Made by a program: the position numbers and the translations under genes. Below the pieces are notes generated by a model, which saw nothing but the letters and a program-made list of their open reading frames with translations, had not been told where the DNA came from and made no database searches. A DNA stretch of 6,386 nt from Spirochaetaceae bacterium (GTDB lineage Bacteria; Spirochaetota; Spirochaetia; SZUA-6; Fen-1364): contig PMDT01000209.1 of NCBI GenBank assembly GCA_003154555.1, forward strand, positions 221 to 6,606, given 5' to 3'. Numbering within the stretch: the stretch's first letter is position 1; each line of letters opens with the position of its first letter. Shown piece by piece: positions 1 through 6,345 of the stretch.

Positions 1-683
1 TCAACGGCCAGCGCTGCACGGCGCTGAAGCTCCTCTTTGTAGAGCGTGCCATTGCGGACCGTTTTGTCGCGCGCCTGGCCGACGCCGTGGATGCGCTGCC
101 GTTTGGAATGCCATGGGAGCAGGGCGTACGGGTCACGCCGCTTCCCGACATCGACAAGGTGCAGAAGATGGGCGCGCTTGTCGCGGATGCCGTGGCGCAC
201 GGAGCGCGTGTGGCAAACAAGTTCGGGGGGGCCTCGCAGGGGACATTCTACTTCCCGTCCGTCGTCTATCCCGTGACACCCGCGATGCAGCTCTACCACG
301 TCGAGCAGTTCGGCCCGGTGATTCCGGTGGCCGTCTTCGACGATCCGCACGAGGTCTTCCAGTACATCGTGGAGTCCAGTTACGGCCAGCAGGCGAGCAT
401 ATTCGGCCAGGACCCGCGCAGGATCGGCCCGCTCATCGACGTGCTTGCCAATCAGGTCTGCCGCATCAACCTGAACACGCAGTGCCAGCGCGGGCCCGAC
501 GTCTATCCCTTTGCCGGCCGCAAGGACAGCGGCGAAGGCACGCTGTCGGTCTCCGATGCGCTGCGGTGTTTCTCCATACGATCCATGGTGGCCGTCCCGG
601 GCACGCAGCCGAATACGGCGCTGCTGGGAGAGATGCTGCGGGAGCGCACGTCGAACTTTGTGAATACCGACTATCTTTTCTGA
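1..683 (+). CDS. gapN: NADP-dependent glyceraldehyde-3-phosphate dehydrogenase (GapN-type, ALDH superfamily), C-terminal part
   Basis: The gene is cut by the left window edge. The reading frame is open from base 3 and ends at TGA 681-683, giving 226 residues, about half of a typical ALDH. The visible part starts with NGQRCTALK, the ALDH active-site motif; the nucleophilic Cys is codon 15-17 and this form is typical of GapN. HVEQFGPVIP follows, with the conserved cofactor-ribose-contacting Glu of the ExFGPV motif at codon 303-305. Further on are YGQQASIF, NTQCQRGPD and PFAGRKDSGEG, which match the C-terminal half of the GapN/ALDH11 group. Members oxidise glyceraldehyde 3-phosphate directly to 3-phosphoglycerate with NADP+, bypassing phosphoglycerate kinase and supplying NADPH in the cytoplasm. 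The N-terminal cofactor domain and the general-base Glu lie outside the window. The last 13 bp overlap the end of pyrC on the other strand. A related ALDH with another aldehyde substrate is possible. Confidence 0.85.
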   Translation, partial: NGQRCTALKLLFVERAIADRFVARLADAVDALPFGMPWEQGVRVTPLPDIDKVQKMGALVADAVAHGARVANKFGGASQGTFYFPSVVYPVTPAMQLYHVEQFGPVIPVAVFDDPHEVFQYIVESSYGQQASIFGQDPRRIGPLIDVLANQVCRINLNTQCQRGPDVYPFAGRKDSGEGTLSVSDALRCFSIRSMVAVPGTQPNTALLGEMLRERTSNFVNTDYLF

Positions 684-1768
684 GCGCGCCCGGCGCGGCC
701 GAGGAACGAAAAAGCATCGAACTCGTATTCTTTGGAGAGACGGAGATCGGGAGCCCGGCCGCGCGCGGGAATGGAGAGGGCGAAGACGCGGCATATCGCA
801 TCGTGGGTCAGCTCATTCACGCGCGCCGGCGACATGCCCCGTTCTTTCAACAGGGCGACAAAGTGCGGGTAGTAGGGGAACCCTGGAATACCCGAGGCAA
901 ATCCTTCGATCTTGTCCTTCCGCGTGTGCGGCGCGTGATCAGTCTCGATCCAGTCGATGTCGCCGTCGAAGAGTCGCCGCAGCATGAGGGACGGAAGGGG
1001 CAGCGGCCGCAGCGGCGGGTTCACCTTCAGGAGCATGCCGTCTTTCTCCTCCATCAGGTTTGCATCGAGCAGCGCGTGATGAGGGGTGAGGCCGCAGGTG
1101 AGCTTCAGCGGCGTGCCCTCGGCGGCCGGAGTGCCGTCCGCCGGCGCGCGCGTGTGGGCGCCCCGCAGGACGTCCAGCGCCCACGGCGTGGACACGTGGC
1201 AGATATGGAGCGTGCCGGCAAAGCCCGCTTTGCGCGCGAAGCCCATCTGCTCATCCACGGAGGCGACCTCCGCCGCGGGGGGGCGCGCGCGCGCGTGGCT
1301 CACCGGCCGCGTCGGGTTCCAGTCCGCCGGCCGCAGGAGCGATTCCTTTTCCGCGTGGACGGCAAGCACGCCCGTGTATCCCAGCGCCGCCAGTGTGCGG
1401 TAGACGAGCGCCTGTTCGCGCGGGTCGACGACCCCCATGTTGCCCGTTGAGTTGCCGGCGAACATCTTCAGGCCCACGACACGGGGAAAGAGCTCCCGCC
1501 AGCAGCGGACCATCTCTTCCATCTGCCGCGGCACGGCCGTGATCCCGCCGTACAGGCCGTGGACGATCCCGATGCCGAGGCCGCGCGCGGCCGTATCCGC
1601 GTCGTCGATGCGCCGGAGAATCGCGTCGCGCGTCGTGAGCGGAGGGTCGGTGTTCGGCATCTCGAAGATGCCGTCCAGGCCGGCACGCCACGCGACGGAA
1701 AGCCCGTGGCGCAAGGTCTCCTTGGAGGCCTGGTTCCAGTCGCGCAGGTGCGCGTGGGGATCGATCAC
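671..1768 (-). CDS. pyrC: Dihydroorotase
   Basis: This 365-residue protein is a zinc-dependent amidohydrolase that cyclises N-carbamoyl-L-aspartate to dihydroorotate, step 3 of pyrimidine synthesis. The metal ligands are visible: HAH at residues 5-7, a Lys expected to be carboxylated (K101 in GLKMFAG), H138 in VHAE, H191 in HICHVST and D277 in ETDHAPH. R9 of HLRD and N39 of MPNT match substrate-binding residues. The K101-H138 spacing equals that of E. coli PyrC (K102-H139). The start is GTG at 1768: the only codon between it and the upstream in-frame stop is CCG, and the HxH motif follows almost at once. There is no Shine-Dalgarno sequence before it, so translation probably depends on ribosomes finishing pyrBI 3 nt upstream, or on read-through of the UGA. 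Compared with E. coli PyrC there are extra residues between H138 and D277, including an Ala/Pro/Gly-rich loop near 204-220. The gene ends 13 bp inside the convergent gapN. Confidence 0.93.
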   Translation of the reverse strand: MIDPHAHLRDWNQASKETLRHGLSVAWRAGLDGIFEMPNTDPPLTTRDAILRRIDDADTAARGLGIGIVHGLYGGITAVPRQMEEMVRCWRELFPRVVGLKMFAGNSTGNMGVVDPREQALVYRTLAALGYTGVLAVHAEKESLLRPADWNPTRPVSHARARPPAAEVASVDEQMGFARKAGFAGTLHICHVSTPWALDVLRGAHTRAPADGTPAAEGTPLKLTCGLTPHHALLDANLMEEKDGMLLKVNPPLRPLPLPSLMLRRLFDGDIDWIETDHAPHTRKDKIEGFASGIPGFPYYPHFVALLKERGMSPARVNELTHDAICRVFALSIPARGRAPDLRLSKEYEFDAFSFLGRAGRAQKR

Positions 1769-1771
1769 CGG

Positions 1772-3286
1772 TCAGTCCGGGTACGCGACCGGCTGGATGC
1801 GCGTGGGCAGGGACGCGGTGTAGGCGCGCAGGTCTTCCGCGGTGACCTTGCGGTGCGCGACGGCAAGCGGGCGCCGGCAGTAGCGGCAGCGGATACTGCC
1901 CTCATCGTTGAAGAATCGCGGCGGCACGTCCTCGTTGATCGTGCGCGTGATGCAGTTGGAATTCGCGCAGAGCAGGTAGACGTATTTCTCCACGATCCGG
2001 CCCTCCGCCACCGTGTTGATGGTCGGCTCGGGGGAAAGCAGGGCGATGCGCTTCAGGTCGCGCTCCGGCAGGTCGCGGAGATTCGTCTTGATGAAAGGGT
2101 TGGGCTTTTCCGTGATCGTGGCCGTCGTGCAGGAGTAGCCCCGGTTTTCCAGGTCCAGCGCGTCGCTCACGGCGCGCAGCGTGCCCGCGGCGAGGTGGTC
2201 GATCACGGTGCCGTTCGTGATCTTGTCGATGAACATGCCACTTTGCTTTCCGGCGAGGATGGCCCGCGCGAGCCGGTTGTTGCCCACGCCCAGCTCGGCC
2301 GGCAGCTTCCCGCTGTAGCGGGTGTACCCGTCGTGGCCCAGCATCTCGTGGAGCAGCGCCTTGCGGAGGAAGATGCCGTATTCCGCCTGCGCGAAGAAGG
2401 CCTGCGCGGGTGTGAAATATACCCGGTGGTCGATCTCGGCGATCTCCGAGTTCACCGGCAACGGGTGGAGCAGGCGCGTCGAGACGCCCTCGATCTTGGG
2501 CATGTCGATGCGGTACTGCTTCATCATGGCCACGATGTCCTTCTGCCGGACGCCCTGCATGCGCTCGAGCTGCGGCCGGGTCATGTAGTAGAAGTCCACC
2601 TGCCGCATGACGTCCCGGACGCTGGCGTCGCGGATCACGGTCACCCCGCGCGCGCTCAGGAGCTGCACGAGGTCCTCCGGCATGCCGAGGAAATCCTCCG
2701 CGGCCCAGCGGATGGTGATGTCGTCGAAATGTGACAGGGCGAGGGAGAGCGACCTGACCGTCCGCCCGTGAGAGAGGTCCCCGCCGAAGCCGACGCGCAG
2801 GCCGTCGAGGCGCTCGCCGCGCAGGGCATAGATCGTGAGCACGTCCAGGAGCGCCTGCGTCGGGTGCTCGTTTTTGCCGTCCCCGCCGTTGATGACGGGT
2901 ATGCTCGCCACGTCGGCGGCCCACTGCAGCGAGCCGTCCAGCGGATGGCGCATCACGATCACATCGTTGTGGTTCGCGCACATCATGGTGATCGTGTCGC
3001 GCACTGTCTCATTCTTCATGACCGACGTGCCTTCCGTGCCCGAGAAGCCGTCGTAGCGTCCGCCCAGCTCCCGCATGCCGGTGTTGAAGCTCGTGCGCGT
3101 GCGCGTGCTGGGCTCATAGAAAAGGGAGGAAAGCGTCCGGTGCTTCAGCGCATCGCGCAGGCTGTTCCTCTTTCCCGACCTCTCCAGCTCCGCCATGCGC
3201 TGACCGGACGCGCAGAGTGCAAGGATCTCCTCCCGGGAGAAGTCCGTGATGGAAATGATGTCGCGTTCGCGGAATGTCGTGCTCAT
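1772..3286 (-). CDS. pyrBI: Aspartate carbamoyltransferase, fused catalytic (PyrB) and regulatory (PyrI) chains
   Basis: This 504-residue protein condenses carbamoyl phosphate with L-aspartate, the committed step of pyrimidine synthesis. Residues 1 to about 315 are the catalytic chain. The carbamoyl-phosphate loop is FYEPSTRTRTSF (57-68) and the mobile loop carries K91. HPTQ is at 141-144, YMTRPQLER (234-242) has the aspartate-binding Arg R237, and HPLP is at 274-277. A linker of about 35 residues leads to the regulatory chain from about 352 (GTVIDHLAAG 359-368). That chain ends in a zinc site with C440, C445, C467 and C470 (CANSNC and CRYC), which in E. coli PyrI holds the catalytic chain contact. 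In E. coli the two chains are separate genes; fusion is known in Thermotoga and Treponema. The frame runs open far upstream, but ATG 3286 is the start: it has GAAAGGAG 6 nt ahead and opens a normal PyrB N-terminus. Nucleotide feedback through the PyrI part is expected from the family; the effector is not readable here. Confidence 0.95.
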   Translation of the reverse strand: MSTTFRERDIISITDFSREEILALCASGQRMAELERSGKRNSLRDALKHRTLSSLFYEPSTRTRTSFNTGMRELGGRYDGFSGTEGTSVMKNETVRDTITMMCANHNDVIVMRHPLDGSLQWAADVASIPVINGGDGKNEHPTQALLDVLTIYALRGERLDGLRVGFGGDLSHGRTVRSLSLALSHFDDITIRWAAEDFLGMPEDLVQLLSARGVTVIRDASVRDVMRQVDFYYMTRPQLERMQGVRQKDIVAMMKQYRIDMPKIEGVSTRLLHPLPVNSEIAEIDHRVYFTPAQAFFAQAEYGIFLRKALLHEMLGHDGYTRYSGKLPAELGVGNNRLARAILAGKQSGMFIDKITNGTVIDHLAAGTLRAVSDALDLENRGYSCTTATITEKPNPFIKTNLRDLPERDLKRIALLSPEPTINTVAEGRIVEKYVYLLCANSNCITRTINEDVPPRFFNDEGSIRCRYCRRPLAVAHRKVTAEDLRAYTASLPTRIQPVAYPD

Positions 3287-4038
3287 GGCGTGCTCCTTTC
3301 TACGGACGATAGCCCGGGAAAGAGGTCTTTGAAAGCCTGCGGCAGCGGTGACTCCACGACGATCCGCGCGCCCGTCGCGGGGTCCGGCAGCTCGATGCGT
3401 GATGCGTGCAGGTACATGCGCTGCGGATAGCCCGGCGGGACCGGGACACCGTACAGCGGGTCGCCCAGTATCGGAAGGCCGAGCTGCGCCAGGTGCGCGC
3501 GCACCTGGTGGCGGAAACCGCGGCGGATGCGCGCCGCCACGAGCAGGCGATTGTCCGCGCGGCCGATGATGCGCGCCTCGGTGGCATACAGGTCCCGCGA
3601 CACCTCCCGCGGAACACCCGGCGCACGCCCGCCGGGGAGCACGACGCGGACCTTGCGCCTTCCCTCTCCGTACGGCGCGAATCTCGATGCAATGCGGAGC
3701 GTCGCGTCTTCTGGCGGCGCGTCGGGCGGATACGCGCATGCCGCGGTGTACACCTTCAGCGCGCGATCTTCGCGGAAGGCGGCATGGAGCGCCTGGAATG
3801 CCTCTGCCGTGCGCGCGACGACCACGCAGCCGCTCGTGTCCCTGTCCAGCCGGTGGACGAGCCCCGGCTCCACAGCCTTCAGACCTGGAAGAGCCGCCAC
3901 CTCGGGATAGCGCTCGATCACCAGGCCCAGGAGCGTGCCGGTCTCACCAGCGCGCAACGGCGCCGTGTGGAGGCCCGCGGGCTTGTCGACCACCACCATG
4001 CCTGCATCTTCGTAGAGCACCACAAGGGATTCCATCAT
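3283..4038 (-). CDS. RluA-family pseudouridine synthase
   Basis: This 251-residue cytoplasmic enzyme belongs to the family that converts specific uridines in rRNA or tRNA to pseudouridine. DKPAGL is at 18-23. The catalytic motif HRLDRDTSG is at 62-70, with D65 as the invariant Asp. GFRHQVRAH is at 174-182, followed by GDPLYG (192-197) and LHASRI (210-215), the standard RluA order. No S4 RNA-binding domain precedes the catalytic domain, so it resembles RluA or TruC in size rather than RluC or RluD. The RNA target cannot be told from sequence alone. Two ATG codons stand in tandem at 4038 and 4035 and either could be used. The stop codon overlaps the pyrBI start (ATGA, 3286-3283), which implies translational coupling. 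Upstream is a GC-rich hairpin that holds GGAGGA partly in its loop. Its place between a ChaN-like gene and pyrBI is unusual, and no direct part in pyrimidine synthesis is known for the family. Confidence 0.92.
   Translation of the reverse strand: MMESLVVLYEDAGMVVVDKPAGLHTAPLRAGETGTLLGLVIERYPEVAALPGLKAVEPGLVHRLDRDTSGCVVVARTAEAFQALHAAFREDRALKVYTAACAYPPDAPPEDATLRIASRFAPYGEGRRKVRVVLPGGRAPGVPREVSRDLYATEARIIGRADNRLLVAARIRRGFRHQVRAHLAQLGLPILGDPLYGVPVPPGYPQRMYLHASRIELPDPATGARIVVESPLPQAFKDLFPGLSSVERSTP
3293..3300 (-). promoter_or_regulatory. Ribosome binding site of pyrBI
   Basis: On the minus strand GAAAGGAG stands 6 nt before ATG 3286. It lies inside the last codons of the pseudouridine synthase gene. 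It fixes the pyrBI start within a frame that stays open far upstream. Confidence 0.8.
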
Positions 4039-4043
4039 CCCCC

Positions 4044-4060
4044 GCCCCGTCCTCCGGGGC
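4044..4060 (-). promoter_or_regulatory. Hairpin with Shine-Dalgarno core in its loop, ahead of the pseudouridine synthase gene
   Basis: The minus strand reads GCCCCG-GAGGA-CGGGGC, a perfect 6-bp GC stem with a 5-nt loop, inside the 25-nt gap after the ChaN-like gene. The loop plus the preceding stem G gives GGAGGA, about 10 nt before ATG 4038. A second AGGAGG sits just upstream at about 4060-4065, too far from the start to be the usual site. The hairpin is followed by a G run, not a U run, so it is not an intrinsic terminator. A role in limiting translation initiation, or in protecting a 5' end after RNA cleavage, is inference. Confidence 0.5.
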
Positions 4061-4063
4061 CTC

Positions 4064-5275
4064 CTATTTGAACTGCGGGAAAATCTTCGCGAACTGCGTC
4101 ACGTCGTCCGCAATGAGCTGGTTCAACTGGTCGGCGGTCTGCGGCGTTGTCGGCTTCACGCCCGGGAAGTTCTTCATTGCCGTGTCGGCCTGGGACGGGG
4201 CAATGAAATCCTTGATCGGCGTCACGGTGACGTACTGGGAGACAGGCCCCTGCACGATGTAGCCGTCGAATACGTCCGCAAGCGATCCCGTCGCCGCCCC
4301 ATCCGCATAAATGCTGTTGCGGACGGAAAGGGCGCCCAGGGGCGTGCCCTCGAGGTCCCATCCTGCATTCTGTTGGTCGGGTGGCAGGGCGTCGATGAGC
4401 GCATCGATCGCGCCGGAAGCAGGATAGCCGAAGCCGATCTTCTGGGTGCCGTCGGGCCACGGCGAATGCAGCGAGACGCCCCAGGCCCTTGAGCCGATGC
4501 GGCCGTAGAGGATGTTGCCCGCCCGGCGGACATCCGCCAGCTTCATCTGGGCGGCGTTCTTTTCATACGCCGTGCTGTGATAGCGGGTGAAGATGTGCTG
4601 CGTGCCGCAGAACACGAGTGCCTTCTGGCCCTTTTGCGTGAACTCCCTGTTCATGGTGTCGGCAAAATGCACCTCGGGAAGACCGTGCGCGTAGATGCCC
4701 GCCACGATGGTCGGGTTGGAGACGTCGCGGTCCGTTTTCAGCAGCTCCCAGTCCTGGCGCACGCTCAAGCCCACGATACGGAAGGGGGAGGCGCCCTGGG
4801 GACGGTCCTTGTTCACCTGCCACGCCGCCTTGTAGATGTCCACGTACTCCTGGTAGCCCCAGGTCACGATCCAGTCGAATGTGAGGGCGCGCGCCTTTGC
4901 TTCGTCCCACGCGGGGGCGGTCACCAGGGCGTCGATCTGCTCCTGGTCGTCGGAAAGGGCGTACTCCATGCCGAGGTTGCGGATCCCTGCCGCGTACAGC
5001 CGCGGCACGAGCCCGACGACCAACTCCACGTTCTGTCGGATCTTGTACATCTCGCCCAGCATGACGATATCGTGCCGACTGAAGGAGTCGATGACGTAGT
5101 CCTCCGGCGAGCGCCAGTGCGCCTGCGCGTACGTCAGGAGCGGCGTCACAACGGCGCTGGTCGCTGCGGGCCGGCTCACGACGTTCGAGCTCCGGCTGAA
5201 CCATTTCAGCGGGTTGAACAGCAGGAAAAAGCCGACGATGGCGACGACGACGACCAGGAGCGTGTTGCGCTTCAT
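4064..5275 (-). CDS. Membrane-anchored ChaN/Tiki-superfamily-like protein
   Basis: This 403-residue protein begins with a short basic stretch (MKRN) and one hydrophobic helix (about residues 5-20). No lipobox Cys follows, so it is probably an uncleaved anchor with the rest outside the cytoplasmic membrane. The body resembles the haem-binding/putative hydrolase ChaN group of the Tiki superfamily. HDIVMLGEMYKIRQNVE (68-84) carries the Gly-Glu motif (E75), GMEYALSDDQEQID (102-115) the second acidic motif (E104), TWGYQEYVDIYKAAW (138-152) follows, and CGTQHIFTRYH (223-233) has the Gly-x-x-His motif (H227). The acid, acid, His order and spacing fit ChaN-like proteins, some of which bind haem dimers; others are proposed metallohydrolases. 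Residues about 310-403 lack a motif I recognise. The start ATG 5275 lies 7 nt after the preceding stop with only a weak AGGGG ahead, which suggests coupling. Substrate and role are unknown. A distant erythromycin-esterase-like or TraB-like assignment is the main alternative. Confidence 0.6.
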   Translation of the reverse strand: MKRNTLLVVVVAIVGFFLLFNPLKWFSRSSNVVSRPAATSAVVTPLLTYAQAHWRSPEDYVIDSFSRHDIVMLGEMYKIRQNVELVVGLVPRLYAAGIRNLGMEYALSDDQEQIDALVTAPAWDEAKARALTFDWIVTWGYQEYVDIYKAAWQVNKDRPQGASPFRIVGLSVRQDWELLKTDRDVSNPTIVAGIYAHGLPEVHFADTMNREFTQKGQKALVFCGTQHIFTRYHSTAYEKNAAQMKLADVRRAGNILYGRIGSRAWGVSLHSPWPDGTQKIGFGYPASGAIDALIDALPPDQQNAGWDLEGTPLGALSVRNSIYADGAATGSLADVFDGYIVQGPVSQYVTVTPIKDFIAPSQADTAMKNFPGVKPTTPQTADQLNQLIADDVTQFAKIFPQFK

Positions 5276-5282
5276 GCCGCCC

Positions 5283-6293
5283 CTATGTCGTGACGCTTTC
5301 GGTGAACTCCTTGGGGCCCAGGAGCATCTTGGCGTACTGGGCGCGCGTGTAGGCCCAGGGATCCTTCGCCTTCACTGCCGACAGCTTGCCGCGGAATGCG
5401 TCGATGGTTGCGTATGATCTTCCGTCCATCCACCGACCGACCTCGTCCTTCATCGTCGCAATGGACTTCATGCCGTTGCGGTAGAATGCGGTCACGACCT
5501 GCACGGCGGAGGCGCCGGCGAGCAGCATCTTCACGACGTCCATGCCGCTCACGATGCCGGTGCTCGCGCAGACGTCGGCCTTCACCTTTCCGTAGAGGAG
5601 CCCGGCGAAGCGCAGGGGCAGCCGGTTGTCCGCCTGGATGCTGAAATTGAAGGGCTGGGCGATTGATTCCGTCTCGGTGTTGATATCGGGCTGGAAGAAG
5701 CGGTTGAACAGGACGAAGCCGTTTACCCCTTCGCGGTCGAACCTGCCGATGACGTTGAGCGGATTGGCATAAAACACGCTCAGCTTCACAGCGATGGGAA
5801 TCTTCAAGGCCGTGCGCACCTCCCGCACCGTCTCCAGTTGCTCTTCTTCGATCGCTGCGCCGCCCAGGTCGAAGTCGCGGGGCGTGGCGAAGAAGTTCAG
5901 CTCCAGTCCGTCGACGCCCTGGTCGGCGAGCTGTCGGGCGTACTCCACCCAGGTCGCGCGGGCCACGGCGTTAAGGCTTGCGAAGACGGGGATTTTCACC
6001 GCGGCGCGCGATTTCTTCACCCACATGAGGTGCTCTTTCGCTCCCGCGTGCTGCAGCTTCGGGAAGATGCTCGCCATTTCCCCGTAGAGCTCGCTTCCGG
6101 TGTTCAGCTCCTCCTCGAGCTTGAAACGCTCGAGCTGGATCTGCTCCTCGAAAAGGCTCTTCAGGACGACCGCTCCGGCGCCTGCTTCCTCGATCCTCTT
6201 GATGCTGTCGATATTCGACGTCAGGTCGCTCGCACCCGCGATGATCGGGTTGGCGAGGGTGATGCCCATGTAACGCGTCTGCAGGCTGCCCAT
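5283..6293 (-). CDS. Dihydroorotate dehydrogenase-like FMN protein
   Basis: This 336-residue TIM-barrel flavoprotein is related to class 1 dihydroorotate dehydrogenases (PyrD). FMN-contacting segments are visible: NPIIAGAS (15-22), VVLKS with K45, AVKLS with K170, VLFNRF with N197, STGI (244-247) and the phosphate-binding MLLAGASAVQVVTAFY (256-271). In true class 1 enzymes the ELN strand continues as I-S-C/S-P-N with the catalytic base; here it reads ELNFFATPRD (131-140), so the Cys/Ser is absent. This matches the widespread DHODH-like family whose members keep FNRFxQPD (196-203) and a C-terminal extension (about 285-330). Whether such proteins make orotate is not settled. Its position at the head of an operon with pyrBI and pyrC favours a pyrimidine link, but another flavin reaction is possible. 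The start ATG 6293 has AAGGAGG 6 nt upstream and begins the family's usual N-terminus; an in-frame extension to 6383 has no family resemblance and runs through the promoter. Confidence 0.85.
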   Translation of the reverse strand: MGSLQTRYMGITLANPIIAGASDLTSNIDSIKRIEEAGAGAVVLKSLFEEQIQLERFKLEEELNTGSELYGEMASIFPKLQHAGAKEHLMWVKKSRAAVKIPVFASLNAVARATWVEYARQLADQGVDGLELNFFATPRDFDLGGAAIEEEQLETVREVRTALKIPIAVKLSVFYANPLNVIGRFDREGVNGFVLFNRFFQPDINTETESIAQPFNFSIQADNRLPLRFAGLLYGKVKADVCASTGIVSGMDVVKMLLAGASAVQVVTAFYRNGMKSIATMKDEVGRWMDGRSYATIDAFRGKLSAVKAKDPWAYTRAQYAKMLLGPKEFTESVTT

Positions 6294-6299
6294 CACTGT

Positions 6300-6306
6300 C
6301 CTCCTT
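6300..6306 (-). promoter_or_regulatory. Ribosome binding site of the PyrD-like gene
   Basis: AAGGAGG on the minus strand ends 6 nt before ATG 6293. It is the strongest Shine-Dalgarno sequence in the unit and decides the start against the in-frame extension upstream. Confidence 0.8.
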
Positions 6307-6312
6307 GAACAA

Positions 6313-6341
6313 AGCATAGGGGCGGGAGAAGCATAAGTCAA
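6313..6341 (-). promoter_or_regulatory. Sigma70-like promoter of the pyrimidine gene cluster
   Basis: On the minus strand TTGACT (6341-6336, 5 of 6 to consensus) and TATGCT (6318-6313, 4 of 6) are exactly 17 nt apart. They lie upstream of the first gene. The expected transcription start is near 6306, which gives a leader of only about 13 nt that begins at or near the Shine-Dalgarno sequence. There is therefore no room for a leader attenuator or riboswitch, and control would act at transcription initiation. An additional promoter to the right of the window cannot be excluded. Confidence 0.55.
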
Positions 6342-6345
6342 TTCA

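Noticed and set aside
685..697. GC palindrome CGCGCC-C-GGCGCG as a bidirectional terminator between gapN and pyrC
   Set aside because: The stem is short with a cramped loop, and no U-run follows it on either strand.
113..1450. A plus-strand open frame of about 445 codons running through the end of gapN and antisense to pyrC
   Set aside because: It is rich in Arg, Ala and Gly with no recognisable motif, and overlaps two genes with clear family motifs. High G+C content removes stop codons from shadow frames.
1559..2734. A plus-strand open frame of about 391 codons antisense to pyrC and pyrBI
   Set aside because: Its low-complexity Val/Arg/Asp/His composition mirrors the codon use of the opposite strand, and it covers the conserved pyrBI motifs.
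3287..3739. An N-terminal extension of the pyrBI frame by 151 codons
   Set aside because: The extension is Arg/Ala/Pro-rich without PyrB similarity and lies antisense-free within the pseudouridine synthase coding region. The ATG at 3286 has its own Shine-Dalgarno sequence.
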